Of a stretch of DNA of 64,000 bases, positions 44,507 to 55,279 are shown one piece after another (positions within the stretch are counted from its first letter, which is position 1; each line of letters starts with the position of its first letter). The position numbers and the translations under genes were made by a program. The stretch comes from Delphinus delphis (lineage: Eukaryota; Chordata; Mammalia; Artiodactyla; Delphinidae). The notes below the pieces were generated by a model. The model was not told the origin of the DNA and made no database searches. It saw only the letters and a program-made list of their open reading frames with translations. The stretch covers positions 35,427,380 through 35,491,379 of the forward strand of contig NC_082700.1 in the NCBI RefSeq assembly GCF_949987515.2, read 5' to 3'.

Positions 44507-47500
44507 TTATTCATGAATTTTTTTTTCTTCAATTCCATATATATGTGATAGCATATGGTATTTGTCTTTCTCTTTTTGACTTACTTCACTCCGCATGACA
44601 GACTCTACGTCCATCCACCTCACTACAAATAACTCAATTTTGTTTCTTTTTATGGCAGAGTAATATTACATTATATATATGTGCCACATCTTTTTATCCA
44701 TTCATCTCTTGTTGGACATTTAGGTTGTTTCCATATCCTGGCGAATGTAAATAGAGTTGCAGTGAACACTGTGGTACGTGACTCTTTTTGAATTATGGTT
44801 TTCTCAGGGTATATACCCAGCAGTGGTATTGCTGGGTTGTATGGTAGTTCTATTTTTAGTTTTGTAAGGAACCTCCATACTGTTCTTCATAGTGGCTGTA
44901 CCAATTTACATTTCCACCAACAGTGCAAGAGTGTTTCCTTTTCTCCACACCCTTTCCAGCATTTATTGTTTCTAGATTTTTTTATGATGGCCATTCTAAC
45001 CGGTGTGAGATGATATCTATTGTAGTTTTGATTTGCATTTCTCTAAGGATTAATGATGTTGAGTATTCTTCCATGTGTTTGTTTGCAATCTGTATATCTT
45101 CTTTGGAGAAATGTCTATTTAAGTCTTCTACTTTTTGGATTGGATTGTTTGTTGTTTTGTTATTGAGCTGCATGAACTGCTTGTAAATTTTGGAGATTAA
45201 TCCCTTGTCAGTTGCTTCATTTGCAAATATTTTCTCCCATTCTGAGGGTTGTCTTTTGGTCTTGTTTATGGTTTCCTTTGCTGTGAAAAAGCTTTTAAGT
45301 TTCATTAGGTCCCATTTGTTTATTTTTGTTTTTATTTCCATTTCTCTAGGAGGTGGGTCAAAAAGGATCTTGCTGTGATTTATGTCATAGAGTGTTCTGC
45401 CTATGTTTTCCTCTAAGATTTGGATAGTGTCTGGCTGTACATTTAGGTCTTTAATCCATTTTGAGTTTATTTTTCTGTATGGTGTTAGGGAGTGTTCTAA
45501 TCTCATACTTTTACATGTACCTGTCCAGTTTTCTCAGCACCACTTATTGAAGAGGCTGTCTTTTCTCCACTGTACATTCTGGCCTCCTTTATCAAAGATA
45601 AGGTGACCATATGTGTGTGGGTTTATCTCTGGGCTTTCTGTCCTGTTCCATTGAACTACTTTTCTGTTTTTGTGCCACTACCATACTGTCTTGATTACTA
45701 TAGCTTTGTAGTATACTCTGAAGTCAGGGAGCCTGGTTCTCCCAGCTCCGTTTTTCGTTCTCAAGATTGCTTTCTCTATTTGGGGTCTTTGGTGTTTCCA
45801 TACAAATTGTGAAATTTTTTGTTCTATTTCTGTGAAAAATGCCAGTGGCAGTTTGATAGGGATTGCATTGAATCTGTAGATTGCCTTGGGTAGTAGAATC
45901 ATTTTCACAATGTTGATTCTTCCAATCCAAGAACATGGTATATCTCTCCATCTATTTGTATCATCTTTAATTTCTTTCATCAGTGTCTTATAATTTTCTG
46001 CATACAGGTCTTTTTTCTCTTTAGGTAGGGTTATTCCTAGATATTTTATTCTTTTTGTTGCAATGGTAAATGGGAGTGTTTTTTTGAATTCACTTTCAGA
46101 TTTTTCATCATTAGTGCATAGGAATGTCAGAGATTTCTGTGCATTAATATTGTATCCTGCTACTTTAACAAATTCATTGATTAGCTCTAGTAGTTTTCTG
46201 ATAGCATCATTAGGATTCTCTATGTATAGAGTCATGTCATCTGCAAACAGTGACAGCTTTACTCCTTCTTTTCTGATTTGGATTCCTTTTATTTATTTTT
46301 CTTCTCTGATTGCTGTGACTAAAACTTCCAAAACTATGTTGAATAAGAGTGGTGAGAGTGGGCAACCTTGTCTTGTTCCTGATCTTAGTGGAAATGCTTT
46401 CAGTTTTTCACCATTGAGGACGATGTTGACTGTGGGTTTGTCATTTATGGCCTTTATTATGTTGAGGACAGTTCCCTTTATGCCTAGTTTCTGCAGGGTT
46501 TTTATCATAAATGGGTGTTGAATTTTGTCAAAAGCTTTCTCAGCATCTATTGAGATGATCATATTTTTTTTTCCTTCATTTTGTTAATATGGTGTCTCAC
46601 GTTGATTGATTTGTGTATATTGAAGAATCCTTGCATTCCTGGAATAAACCCCACTTGATCATGGTGTATGATCCTTTTAATGTGCTCTTGGATTCTGTTT
46701 GGTAGTATTTTGTTGAGGACTTTTGCATCTGTGTTCATCAGTGATATTGGCCTGTATTTTTTTTTTCTTTGCGACATCCTTGTCTGGTTTTGGTATCAAG
46801 GTGATGGTGGCTTGTAGAAGGAATTTGGGAGTGTTCCTCCCTCTGATATATTTTGGAAGAGTTTGAGAAGGATAGGTGTTAGCTCTTCTCTCAGTGTTTG
46901 ACAGAATTCTGCCGTGAAGCCATCTGGTCCTGGGCTTTGTTTGTTGGAAGATTTTTAATCACAGTTTGAATTTCAGTGCTTGTAATTGGTCTGTTCATAT
47001 TTTCTATTTCTTCCTGATTCAGTCTTGGCAAGTTGTGCATTTCTAAGAATGTGTCCATTTCTTCCAGGTTGTGCATTTTATTGGCATACATTTGCTTGTA
47101 GTAATCTCTCATGATCTTTTGTATTTCTGCAGTGTCAGTTGTTACTTCTCCTTTTTCATTTCTAATTCTATTCATTTGAGTCTTCTCCCTTTCTTTCCTG
47201 ATGAGTCTGGGTAATGATTTATCAATTTTCTTTATCTTCTCAAAGAACCAGCTATTAGTTTTATTGATCTTTGCTATTGTTTCCTTCATTTATTTCTGAT
47301 CTTATTTTTATGATTTCTTTCCTTCTGGTAACTTTGGGACTTTTTTGTTCTTCTTTCTCTAATTGCTTTACGTGCAATGTTAGGTTGTTTATTTGAGATG
47401 TTTCCTGTTTCTTAAGGTAGGATTGTATTGCTATAAACTTCCCTCTTACAACTGCTTTTGCTGCATCCCTTAGGATTTGGCTCATCGTGTCTCCATTGTC

Positions 47501-48327
47501 ATTTGTTTCTAGGTATTTTTTGATTTCCTCTTTGATTTCTTCAATGATCCCTTCGTTATTAAGTAGTGCATTTTTTAGTCTCCATGTGTTTGTATTTTTT
47601 ACAGATCTTTCCTGTAATTGATATCTAGTCTCATATCATTGTGTTTGGAAATGGTACTTGATACAATTTCAATTTCCTTAAATTTACCAAGGCTTGATTT
47701 TTGACCCAAGATACAATCTATCCTGGAGAATGTTCCATGAGCACTTGAGAAAAAATGTGTATTCTGTTGTTTTCGGATGGAATATCCTATAAATATCAAT
47801 TAAGTCCTTCTTGTTTAATGTATCATTTAAAGCTTGTGTTTCCTTATTTATTTTCATTTTGGATGATCTGTACATTGGGGAAAGTGGGGTGTTAAAGTCC
47901 CCTAGTCTGAATGTGTTACTGTCGATTTCCCCTTTTATGGCTGTTAGAATTTGCCTTGTTTCTTGGGGTGCTCCTATGTTGGGTGCATAAATATTTACAA
48001 TTGGTATATCTTCTTCTTGGATTGATCCCTTGATCATTATGTAGTGTCCTTCTTTGTCTCTTCTAATAGTCTTTATTTTAAAGTCTATTTTGTCTGATAT
48101 AAAATTTGCTACTCCTGCTTTACTTGATTTCCATTTGCATGGAATATCTTTTTCCATCCCCTTACTTTCAGTCTGTATGTGTCTCTAAGTCTGAAGTGGG
48201 TCTCTTGTAGACAGCATATATATGGGTCTTGTTTTTGTATCCATTCAGCCAATCTGTGACTTTTGGTGGGAGCATTTAGTCCATGAACATTTAAGGTAAT
48301 TGTCAATATTTATGTTCCTATTCACAT
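44507..48327 (-). pseudogene. L1-C ORF2 remnant (endonuclease and reverse transcriptase)
   Basis: The ancestral start is the minus ATG at 48325-48327, but the second codon is TGA (L1-B has AGA). The next Met (48306) opens MTITLNVHGLNAPTKSH. Endonuclease motifs ETHFRLRDTYRL, NIYAPNIGAP and GDFNTPLSPMYR lie in 47684-48306. RT pieces are 46559-46777 ([23 protein letters not shown]), 46293-46562 ([10 protein letters not shown]) and 45678-46235, with FADD at 46236-46247. The C-terminal pieces are 44982-45506 onward. The normal stop is mutated, and a TAA occurs at about 44507. Frameshifts separate all pieces. Confidence 0.92.
46236..46247 (-). other. FADD reverse-transcriptase catalytic box of L1-C
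   Basis: The minus strand encodes LFADDMTLY, intact. Confidence 0.87.
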
Positions 48328-48385
48328 TTTCTTAATTGTTTTGGGTTTGTTATTGTAGGTCTTTTCTTTCTCTTGTGTTTCTTGC

Positions 48386-49290
48386 CTAGAGAAGTTCCTT
48401 TAGCATTTGTTGTAAAGCTGGTTTGGTGATGCTGAACTCTCTCAGCTTTTGCTTGTCTGTTAAGTTTTTAGTTCTCCGTCAAATCTGAATGAGATCCTTG
48501 CTGGGTAGAGTAATCATGTTCACAGGTTTTTCTCCTTCATCACTTTTAATATGTCCTGCTACTCCCTTCTGGCTTGCAGAGTTTCTGCTGAAAGATGAGT
48601 TGTTAACCTTATGGGGATTCCCTTGTGTGTTATTTGTTGTTTTTCCCTTGCTGCTTTTAATATGTTTTCTTTGTATTTAATTTTTGACAGTTTGATTAAT
48701 ATGTGTCTTGGCGTATTTCTCCTTGATTTATTCTGTATGAGACTCTCTTCACCTCCTGAACTTAATTAACTATTTCCTTTCCCATATTAGGGAAGTTTTC
48801 AACTATAATCTCTTCAAATATTTTCTCAGTCCCTTTCTTTTTCTGTTATTCTTTTGAAACCCCTATAATTCGAATGTTGGTGTGTTACATGTTGTCCCAG
48901 AGGTCTCTGAGACTGTCCTCAGTTCTTTACATTCTTTTTTCTTTTTTCTGCTCTGCAGTACTTATTTCCACTCTTTTATTTTCCAGGTCATTTATACATT
49001 CTTCTGCCTTAGTTATTCTGCTATTGATCCCATCTAGAGTATTTTTAATTGCATTTATTGTGTTGTTCATCATTGCTTGTTTCATTTTTAGTTCTTCTAG
49101 GTCCTTGTTAAATGTTTCTTGCATTTTATCTATTCTATTTCCAAGATTTTGGATCATCTTCCCAATCATTATTCTGAATTATTTTTCAGGTAGACTGCCT
49201 ATTTCCTCTTCATTTGTTAGGTCTGGTGGGTTTTTTTCTTGCTCTTTCATCTGCTGTGTGCCTTTCTGTCTTCTCATTTTGCTTATCTTG
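48386..49290 (-). pseudogene. L1-C ORF1 remnant (RNA-binding chaperone)
   Basis: The N-terminus is recognisable on the minus strand (GDPKHTKISKMRRQK near 49270), but the ATG used in L1-B is missing. A TAA replaces the Glu codon in LPEKEF (about 49180). The coiled-coil part at 48927-49169 is open (MIQNLGNRIDKMQETFNKD). Further stops and indels disrupt the RRM and C-terminal domain. The expected TAG is at 48386-48388. About 905 bp is a normal ORF1 length. Confidence 0.9.
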
Positions 49291-49792
49291 GTGTGTTTGG
49301 GGTCTCCTATTTGCAGTCTGCAGGTTTGTAGTTCCCGTTGTTTTTGGTGTCTGTCCCCAGTGATTAAAGTTGGTTCAGTGGGTTGTGTAGGCTTCCTAGT
49401 GGAAGGGACAAGTGCCTGTATTCTGGTGGATGAGGCTGGATCTTGTCTTTTTGGTGGGCAGTTCCACGTCTGGTGGTGAGTTTTGGGGTGTCTGTGGACC
49501 TATTATGATTTAGGCAGCCTCTCAGCTAATGGGTGGGGTTGTGTTCCTGTCTTGCTTGTTGTTTGTCATAGGGTGTCCAACACTGTAGCTTGATGGTTGT
49601 TGAGTGAAGCTTGGTGCTGGTGTTGAGATGGAGATCTCTGGGAGATTTTCGCCATTTGATATTATGTGGAGCTGGGAGGCCTCTTGTGGACCAGTGAGCT
49701 GAAGTTGGCTCTACCACCTCAGAGGCACAGCAGTGACTTCTGGCTGCAGCACCAAGAGTCTTTCATCCACACAGCTCAGAATAAAAGGGAGA

Positions 49793-49985
49793 AAAAGTAG
49801 AAAGAAATAAAGAAAGAAAGAAAGAAAAAAGAAAGAAAGAACAAAAGAAAGAAAGCAAGAAAGAGAGAGAGAAAGAAAGAAAGAAAGTAGGGAGGAAGGG
49901 AGGGAGGGAAGGAGGGATGGAGGGAAGAAGGAATGAACGACGGAAAGAGGGAAGGAAGGAAAGAAAGAAGGTAAAACAAAATAAG
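49793..49985. repeat. Long GAAA/GGAA purine tract in the L1-C 5' UTR
   Basis: About 190 bases are nearly pure A/G on plus, with gaaagaaagaaag, ggaagggaggga and gaaggaaggaaag units. The homologous segment of L1-B (34560-34715) is short and T/C-mixed, so this is a copy-specific microsatellite expansion. Long mirror-like purine tracts can form triplex DNA. The Ser/Phe/Leu-rich reverse frames are artefacts. Confidence 0.9.
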
Positions 49986-50212
49986 ATAAAATAAAATAAA
50001 TTTATTAAAATAAAAAATATTAAGAAAAAAAATTTAAACAGAAAAAAAAAAAAAAACAGATGGATAGAACCATAGGACAAATGGTGCAATCAAAGCTATA
50101 CAGACAAAATCTCCCACAGAAGCATACACATACACACTCACAAAAAGAGGAAAAGCAGAAAAAATCATAAATCTTTCTCTCAAAGTCCACCTCCTCAATT
50201 TGGGATGATTTT

Positions 50213-50710
50213 TTGTCTGTTCATGTATTCCACATATGCAGGGTACATCAAGTTGATTGTGTAGCTTTAATCCGCTGCTTCTTAGGCTGCTGGGAGGGAT
50301 TTCCCTTTCTCTTCTTTGTTCTCACAGCTCACAGGGGCTCAGGTTTGGATTTGGCCCTACCTCTGGATGTAGGTCGCTGGAGGGCGTCTGTTCTTCGCAC
50401 AGACAGGATGGGGTTAAAGGAGCAGCTGCTTCGGGTACTCTGGTTCACTCAGGCCGGGGGAAGGGAGCGGTACAGAGTGCAGGACGAACCTTCAGCGGCA
50501 GAGTTTGGCGTGACGTTGCACCAGCCTGAGGCACTCCGTGCCTTCTCCCGGGGAAGTTTTCCCTGGATCCCGGGACCCTGGCTGTGGCGGGCTGCACAGG
50601 CTCCCCGGAAGGGGGGTGTGGATAGTGACCTGTGCTCACACACAGGCTTCTTGGCGGCAGCAGCAGCAGCCTTAGTGTCTCATGCCTGTCTCTGTGTTCC
50701 GCGCTTTTAG
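50213..50710 (+). other. Antisense open frame in the L1-C 5' UTR (165 codons)
   Basis: The 165-codon frame begins MSVHVFHICRVHQVD and ends SHACLCVPRF. It runs antisense to L1-C. Its second half aligns in the same frame with the L1-B antisense frame at 33922-34311, and its first half with 34152-34370. The middle is Arg/Trp/Leu-rich, near the ORF's GC-rich core, with a poly-Ala run (AAAAAA). It has no known domain. Another frame in the same region (50257-50529) is open too, so chance openness in GC-rich DNA is a real alternative. Confidence 0.25.
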
Positions 50711-51001
50711 CCGCGGCTCGTGCCTGTCTTTGGAGCTCCTTTAAGCAGCGTTCTTAATCTCCTCTCCTTGCACACCAGGAAACAAAGAGGGAAGAAAAAG
50801 TCTCTTGCCTCTTTGGCATGTCCAGACTTTTCCCCGGACTCCCTCCTGGCTAGCCGTGGTGCACTAACCCCCTGCAGGCTGTGTTCACGCCACTAACCCC
50901 AGTCCTCTCCCTGTGCTCCGACAGAAGCCCCAAGCCTCAGCTCCCAGCCCCTCCCGCCCCTGCAGGTAAAGAGACAAGCCTCTCGGGTTGGTGAGTGCCA
51001 G

Positions 51002-51268
51002 TTGGCACCGATCTTCTGTGCGGGAATGTCTCCACTTTGCCCTCTGCACCCCTGTGACTGTGCTCTCCTCTGGGGCCCGATGCTTTCCCCCTCTGCCACC
51101 CACAGTCTCTGCCCACAAAGCAGCTTCCTAGTGTGTGGAAACCTTTCCTCCTTCACAGCTCCCTCCCACTGGTGCAGGTCCCATCCCTATCCTTTTGTCT
51201 CTGTTTATTCTTTTTTCTTTTGCCCTACCCAGATACGTGGGGACTTTCTTGCCTTTTGGGAGGTCTGA
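51002..51268 (+). other. Antisense open frame in the L1-C 5' UTR (88 codons)
   Basis: This is the L1-C counterpart of the L1-B antisense frame at 33360-33824. It ends FFFCPTQIRGDFLAFWEV at the equivalent TGA. The same frame is open upstream to about 50905, where a CAC TAA ends homology to the longer L1-B frame. The splice-donor-like GT seen in L1-B (caggtacgt) is AT here (cagatacgt). Coding is unproven. Confidence 0.28.
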
Positions 51269-51397
51269 GGTCTTTTGCCAGCGTTCAGTAAGTGTTCTGT
51301 AGGAGTTGTTCCACATGTAGATGTATTTTTGGTGTATCTGTGGGGAGGAAGGTTATCTCCATGTCTTACTCTTCCACTATCTTCCCCTTGTCCTCAG

Positions 51398-52144
51398 TAG
51401 CATATTGTTTAACCTCCATGTGTCTGTGATTTTTATAGTTTTTTTTTTTTTTTTCCTGTAATTGATCTCTAATCTCATAGCATTGTGGTGGGCAAAGATG
51501 TTTGATATGATTTCAGTTTTCTTAAATTTATTAAAGCTTTATTTGTGGCCCAAGATGTTATCCATCCTGGAGAATGTTTCATGCGCACTTGAGAAGAAAG
51601 TGTATTCTGCTGCTTTCAGATGGAATGTCCTATAAATGTCAATTAAGATGATCTGGTCTAATGTTCATTTAAGGCTTGTGTTTCCTTATTAATTTTTCTG
51701 TTTGGATGATCTTTCCAATTGTGTACATGGCATGTTAAAGTCCTCCAGTATTATTGGGTTACTGTCATTTTCCCCTTTTATGGCTGTTAGCATTTTCCTT
51801 ATATATTGAGGTGCTTCTACGTTGGGTGCATCTATATTTGCAACTGTTATATCTTCTTCTTGGATTGATCCTTTGATCATTATGTAGTGTCCTTCCTTGT
51901 CTCTTGTAATAGGCTTTATTTTAAAGTGTATTTTGTCTGATATGAATATTGTTACTCCAGGTTTTTTTGATTTCCCTTTGCATTGAATATCTTTTTCTAT
52001 ACCCTCATTTTCAGTCTGTATGCGTCCCTAGGTCTCATGTGGGTCTCTTGCAGACAACATATATACAGGTCTGTGTCTTTTGGTTGGAACATTTAATCCA
52101 TTCACATTTAAGGCAATTATAGATATGTATGCTCCTATTGACAT
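51398..52144 (-). pseudogene. L1-D ORF2 remnant, endonuclease part
   Basis: The start is the minus ATG at 52142-52144 (MSIGAYISIIALNVNG region). The endonuclease piece at 51689-51880 keeps GSIQEEDITV but reads NIDAPN for NIYAPN and LEDFNM for GDFNT, so catalytic motifs are damaged. The region joins 44148 leftward after removal of L1-C. Confidence 0.82.
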
Positions 52145-52202
52145 TTTCTTAATTGTTTTGAGTTTGTTTTTGTAGGTCTCTTTCTTCTCTTGTGTTTCCC
52201 AC

Positions 52203-53101
52203 CTAGAGAAGTTCCTTTAGCATTTGTTGTAAAGCTGGTTCAGTGGTGCTCCATTCTTTTAGCTTTTGCTTGTCTGTAAAGCTTTTAATTTCTCTGTCGA
52301 GTCTATATGAGAGCCTTGCTGTGTAGGGTATTCCTGGTTGTAGGTTTTTCCCTTTCATCACTTGAAATATATCCTGCCACTTCCTTCTGGCCTGCAGAGT
52401 TTCTGCTGAAAAATCCACTCATAAACTTATAGGGATCCCCTTGTATGTTATTTGTTGCTTTTCCCTTGCTGCTTTTAATATTTTTTTCTTTGCATTTAGT
52501 TTTTGATAGTTTGATTAATATGTGTTTTGGGATGTTTCTCCTAGGATTTATCTTGTATGGGACTCTCTGTGCTTCCAGGAATTTGGAGACTATTTCTTTT
52601 CCCATTTAGGGAAGTTTTTGACTATAATCTCTTCAAATATTTCCTCCAACCCTTTCTCTTTCTCTTCTTCTTCTGGGACCCCTATAATTTGAATGTCAGT
52701 GCATTCAATGTTGTCCCAGAGGGCTTTGAGACTGTCTTTAATTCTTTTCCTTCTTCTTCCTTTATTCTGTTCCATGAGAGTGATTTCCACCATTCTATCT
52801 TACAGCTCACTTATCCATTCTTCTACCTCAGTTATTCTGCTATTGGTTCCTTCTAGTGTATTTTTCATTTCAGTTATTGTATCGTTCATTGCTGTTTGTT
52901 CTTTAGTTATTCAAGTGCCTTGTTAAACATTTCTTGTATCTTCTTGGTCCATGCCTCCATTCTATTTCAGGATCTGGATCATCTTTATTATCATTCCTTT
53001 GAGTTATTTTCAGGTAGATTGCCTATTTCCTCTTCATTTATTTGGTCTTGTAGGTTTTTACCTTACACTTCTGTTTGCGTCATATTTCTCTGTAGTCTCA
53101 T
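52203..53101 (-). pseudogene. L1-D ORF1 remnant (RNA-binding chaperone)
   Basis: The likely start is the minus ATG at 53099-53101 (MRLQRNMTQTEV, then a stop). The RRM segment at 52590-52793 has IECTDIQIIGVPEEEEK, and the C-terminal segment at 52203-52605 has KINPRRNIPKHILIKL and LQARRKWQDIFQVMK. The stop is TAG at 52203-52205. Numerous stops and indels are present, more than in L1-B or L1-C, fitting greater age. Confidence 0.85.
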
Positions 53102-53488
53102 TTTGTTGAATTTACTGTGTTTGTGGTCTCCTCTCTGTAGGCTGCAGGGTCGTAGTTCCTCTTGCTTCTGATGTCTGCCCCCTGGTGGGTGAGTTTGGCC
53201 CAGGTGATTGTGTAGGCTTCCTGGTGGGAGGGACTTGTGCTTTGCACTCTGGTGGGTGAAACTGGGTCTTGTCCCTCTGATGGACAGGGCCATGTCAGGG
53301 GGTGTGTTTTGAGGTGTCTGTGAGCTTAGTATGACTTTAGATAACCTGTCTGCTGATGGAAGAGACTCTGTTCCTGTCTTGCTGGTTGTTTGGCCTGAGG
53401 AGTCCAGTGCTGGAGTTTGCAAGATGTTGGGTGGAGCTAGGTCTTGGTCCCAAGATGGAGACCTCTTGGAGAGCTCATGCTGATTAAT

Positions 53489-53941
53489 ATTCCCTAGGGC
53501 CAGAGGATTCTCTGGCAGTCAAGTGGTCAGGACTCGGCCCTCCCACCATGGGGACTCAGGTTCAACCCCTGGCTGGGAAACCAAGTCCCCACAAGCCCAA
53601 GGCCATAAAAAAGACAAACAGAAACCAAGACAAACAATAAAAACAAAACCAATCAAAAAACAAAACAAATGAAAAACAAAGAAAACAACCATCCAAACAA
53701 ACAAAAAAAAAACCCAAACCAAAATAAACAATAAAACAAAACTAACAAAAACAAAAAACACCAAATGAAAACAAAAACAACAGAAAAACAAAGCAAAGGA
53801 AAAAAGACAATAAAACAAGAAGAGAAAAACAAAAAAATAAAAAACAAACAAAAATAAAAAATACATTACAAATGTAAAAGATAAGTAAAAAATAAAACTA
53901 CAACAAAACAAAACAAACAAACAATAAAATTCCCTGGGACC
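53489..53941 (+). repeat. tRNA-derived SINE with very long A-rich tail, in the L1-D 5' UTR
   Basis: The SINE head at 53502-53590 (ctctggcagtcaagtggtca, then gactcaggttcaacccctgg) is a short, diverged CHR/Bov-tA-like tRNA-derived unit. It is followed by about 340 bp of A-rich, aaacaa-type sequence (53591-53929). It is framed by ttccctagggcc (53490-53501) and ttccctgggacc (53930-53941), 10 of 12 identical. The Phe/Val-rich minus-strand frame here reflects the A tail. Confidence 0.85.
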
Positions 53942-55279
53942 TCCACTATCAGTGTCCTTGCCCCCACAGTGAACCACAGCCAAACCTTACCTCCCCAGGA
54001 GGCCCTCTAAGACCCCTAGTTAAGTCTCTGGACCTGCTGTGGACACTGTGGGGGCAGCTTACTCTGAACTGACCCAACTCCTGTGTGTATGTTCCCCCAA
54101 AGTCCACAGCTGCTAGACCCGTCTCATTTTGGGGAGTACTCATCAATTCAGACGTTCTGCAGTTGCTGGGTTTACTAAGCTGGTCACAGGGCTTTAATCC
54201 ACAGCTTGTGCAACTGCACAGAAAGATTTCAGTTCCTCTTCCATAACCACCCAGCCCCTGCGGCTCAGCTTTAGTTTTGGACCCACCCCTGCATGTGGGA
54301 CCCCCCTCAGGCCTCTGCGCCCCACCCAGGCCAGAAGGGGCAAAGGCAGCAACTGACTGGAGCACACTTGCTCCATTAGGTGAGAGGGGCAAGAGGTGGC
54401 AACTGACCTGGGCATGTGTGCTCGCTCAGGTGGGAGAGGAATAAGGTGGAAACAAATGGTGCACACATGCTTGCTCCAATGGGATCCCCTTCCAGTGTCC
54501 ATGGAGTCAGGGGGCGGCAGGAGGTGGCAACAGACTGGGGCTCATGTGCACTCTCTCTGGTGGGAATCCCCCCCAGTGCTCACAGATTCAGGGGTTGGTG
54601 TGTGGGGACAGAGGTTGTGATGGCAGCCCCACCACTTGCACACTACTCAACAATGGCTCCTCACTTCCAAGGCAGTCCACTCTTCCTCCAGGAGCATTCC
54701 TGTGTTCAGAGCTCCTCACTCCTGTCCCCTCAGGCTGTCTCCAAACAGCTGAGCTCCTCACTTTTATCCTTTCAGGCCATCTCCACACAGCCAACAGCAG
54801 TCCTCTCCCCAGGTCTGCTCTCCTAACCCCATGCTTCAGCACACAACCCCTGCCAGCATTGATGGACACTTGTCTCAGGCAGGGGTGCACAGGGCTGTGG
54901 CACAGGCCATCTGTTCAAGTCTCTCTCTATCCTGCCTGCCACAGACCCACAACTGCACTTTCTTCTGCTAGGCCCCAAAGACCCCCCTCTATTTCAGTGT
55001 ATTTTGCCACCCTTCAGGGGGGCTCCCCAGGTATGGTAATCCCTCCTCTCCCTCAGCTCCCCTCCAGGGATGTGGGTCCCATCCCATTTCCTCTTTTCTT
55101 TTTCTTCCCTTTCTCTCCTTTGTCCTACCTGGCTACACAGGATTCTTTTCTTGTCCTTTTAGGTTTCTGAGGTCTTCTGCTAGTGTTCAGCAGGTGCTCT
55201 GTGTGAATTGTTCCACTTGTAGATGCATTCTTGATGTACTTGTGGGGAGAATCTTTCTCCATTTTGATCTCACTACTCC
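53942..55279 (-). mobile_element. L1-D, 5' UTR portion
   Basis: After the SINE the 5' UTR of L1-D continues to its 5' end at about 55279 (minus: ggagtagtgagatcaaaatg). The last 200 bp align with the L1-B/C 5' ends (for example the reverse of tgttccacttgtagatgcat), while the middle is a different GC-rich sequence from L1-B/C. This indicates an alternative 5' UTR type for the subfamily. Confidence 0.85.
54544..55170 (+). other. Antisense open frame in the L1-D 5' UTR (208 codons)
   Basis: The frame starts MCTLSGGNPPQCSQIQG and ends SYLATQDSFLVLLGF. It is antisense to L1-D, is the longest unbroken frame in the window and is Pro/Ser/Leu/Thr-rich. Its C-terminus stops at the same position as the antisense frames of L1-B (33360) and L1-C (51268). 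Upstream, the sequence is not similar to L1-B/C. It shows no known domain. An unbroken 208-codon frame in the oldest, most mutated L1 here is unexpected, but the base composition favours open frames. Confidence 0.3.

Larger units (their letters stand above)
44149..51397 (-). mobile_element. L1-C: full-length LINE-1, about 7.25 kb, inside L1-D
   Basis: On the minus strand the element starts near 51390 (gaggacaaggggaagatagt), has a 2.1-kb 5' UTR, ORF1, ORF2 and a 3' UTR with an AATAAA (complement of tttatt at 44172-44177). It ends in a T-rich (reversed A) tail at 44149-44165. The 3' UTR and 5' UTR match L1-B, so both are one subfamily. A 13-bp duplication frames it. Many stops and indels make it inactive. 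Confidence 0.95.
51398..53488 (-). mobile_element. L1-D, middle portion (ORF2 N-terminus and ORF1)
   Basis: The sequence continues ORF2 of L1-D exactly where it stopped at 44148 and then covers ORF1 and the inner 5' UTR. It contains tagcatattgttt at its left edge, the right target-site copy of L1-C. Confidence 0.92.

Noticed and set aside
53519..53983. 154-codon minus-strand frame rich in Phe, Val, Leu and Cys resembling a membrane protein.
   Set aside because: It is the reverse reading of the A-rich SINE tail.
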